Source: Nematostella vectensis | Taxonomy: Eukaryota; Cnidaria; Anthozoa; Actiniaria; Edwardsiidae | NCBI RefSeq assembly: GCF_932526225.1 | Contig: NC_064048.1 | Span: 5,624,627-5,688,626 of the forward strand | DNA: 64,000 nucleotides | Reading direction: 5' to 3' | Shown: positions 63,341 through 64,000 of the stretch, piece by piece | Numbering within the stretch: position 1 is the first letter of the stretch | Layout: every line of letters starts with the position of its first letter | Made by a program: the position numbers and the translations under genes | Notes under the pieces: generated by a model | Seen by the model: the letters and a program-made list of their open reading frames with translations, nothing else | Database searches by the model: none | Told to the model about the DNA's origin: nothing

Positions 63341-64000
63341 TTAAGATACTTGTCCTCTTCGGGCGTAAATAAGAGCGTTTTTCTGCGAGCCGGGCATAGC
63401 TCTGTCATCAAAAAAAAGTCTTCGCGCTTCTGCTTTGCCGGTAGTTTCTTGAACTTCGTCCGTTGAAGAGCACGACTTCGTGCAGTCATCTTGATCCTCT
63501 GAAGAGTTTGAAAGGTCGGAGAGCCTCGTTAGAACCTCTTTGTCCAGCTTGGTGCCGAAGTCGCCTTTGTGGGCAAGTAGCGAGACACCACACCAATGAG
63601 CTCGTCCATGGTTGCCCAGTGCCATTTGGCCTCTAGCACATCGATGTCTAAATCGCTAGTCCACTGTATTCGCATCATTTTTGAGACGGTCTTACCCACC
63701 TTTTTCAAGTATGTGTCCGTCGTAGACAGCCCTCTAAGCACCGCTTCCGATGCTCCGTTTACTTTCCTGTAGGTCAATAGTTCTGCAATGGCGTCCAGGT
63801 ATCCGATTCGACCGGCATGACCCAACTGCCACTCGCTCTGCATTGAATCGGCAAATTTAAAAGGTAGATTAGGCGAACACAAGCAAAAGTCCACAATATC
63901 TAATGTGAGATGATCTTCGTCCCCGCTGCAAAATTTCAGAAACTTCAAGCATTTGCTAACCAGTTGCTGCGCTTGTCGATCATTTTTGCAGCCCCCACCA
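63341..64000 (-). pseudogene. Member of an unassigned cnidarian ORF family, frameshifted, runs off the right edge
   Basis: The minus strand is open from the window edge: residues GGCKNDRQAQQLVSKC lead into LKFLKFCSGDEDHLTLDIVD, FADSMQSEWQLGHAGRIGYL, AIAELLTYRKVNG, KTVSKMMRIQWTSDLDIDVL and WATMDELIGVVSRYLP. At about 63577-63585 the frame shifts by one base; the other frame continues HKGDFGTKLDKEVLTRLSDL and a charged tail to a stop at 63341-63343. Joining the two is not removable by a GT-AG intron here. From memory, similar proteins occur as multi-copy uncharacterised families in cnidarians, perhaps linked to mobile DNA, but that was not checked. The start lies beyond 64000. Confidence 0.5.

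Overview
This window is eukaryotic, intron-rich, AT-rich DNA that is crowded with short inverted-repeat transposons and minisatellites. Intron-split genes, genes lying inside introns of other genes, atypical rhodopsin-like receptors, a secreted VWA gene family and the TIR families all fit an anthozoan cnidarian, most likely a sea anemone. That assignment is inference. No rRNA, tRNA, CRISPR array or bacterial operon was seen.

Left third (1-25 kb). The end of one VWA-domain gene and a complete three-exon paralogue (5015-6723) lie in tandem, separated by a TIR element and a 17-copy 30-bp minisatellite. A damaged coiled-coil gene follows on the minus strand (8026-9600). Next come a class A GPCR (13334-14272, minus) and a decayed copy of its 3' part (12654-12880). 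A synaptotagmin-like gene, with its 5' end not found, runs from 17920 to 24860 on the plus strand. Its largest intron holds an intact, intronless SNX16-like gene on the other strand.

Middle (26-47 kb). A complete 14-exon TTLL12 gene (minus, 46773 down to 26114, 632 residues) was rebuilt exon by exon. Its largest intron contains an intact, divergent GPCR on the plus strand plus several TIR elements. The DNA just beyond its stop codon carries degenerate serial copies of its terminal exon.

Right third (47-64 kb). This holds LINE 3' fragments, an unrecognised 200-residue plus-strand gene (50687-51289), many TIR elements, and a 2.2-kb satellite of 36-bp units with higher-order structure. A secreted EGF-plus-beta-sandwich gene lies on the minus strand (57125-59102). 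A large palindrome bounded by tetranucleotide arrays is followed by a coding locus with a frameshift and a stop but an intact last exon ending in a PIP-like motif. A TA-flanked Tigger-like element with a HIRAN-like ORF inside follows. A minus-strand ORF family member runs off the right edge.

The genes look like unrelated animal housekeeping, signalling and secretory genes; nothing suggests an operon-like joint function. The most unusual content is structural: a HIRAN-like ORF within a TA-flanked element, a palindrome with microsatellite arms, exon relics downstream of TTLL12, and a 53-bp array carrying donor-like motifs right next to a splice acceptor.
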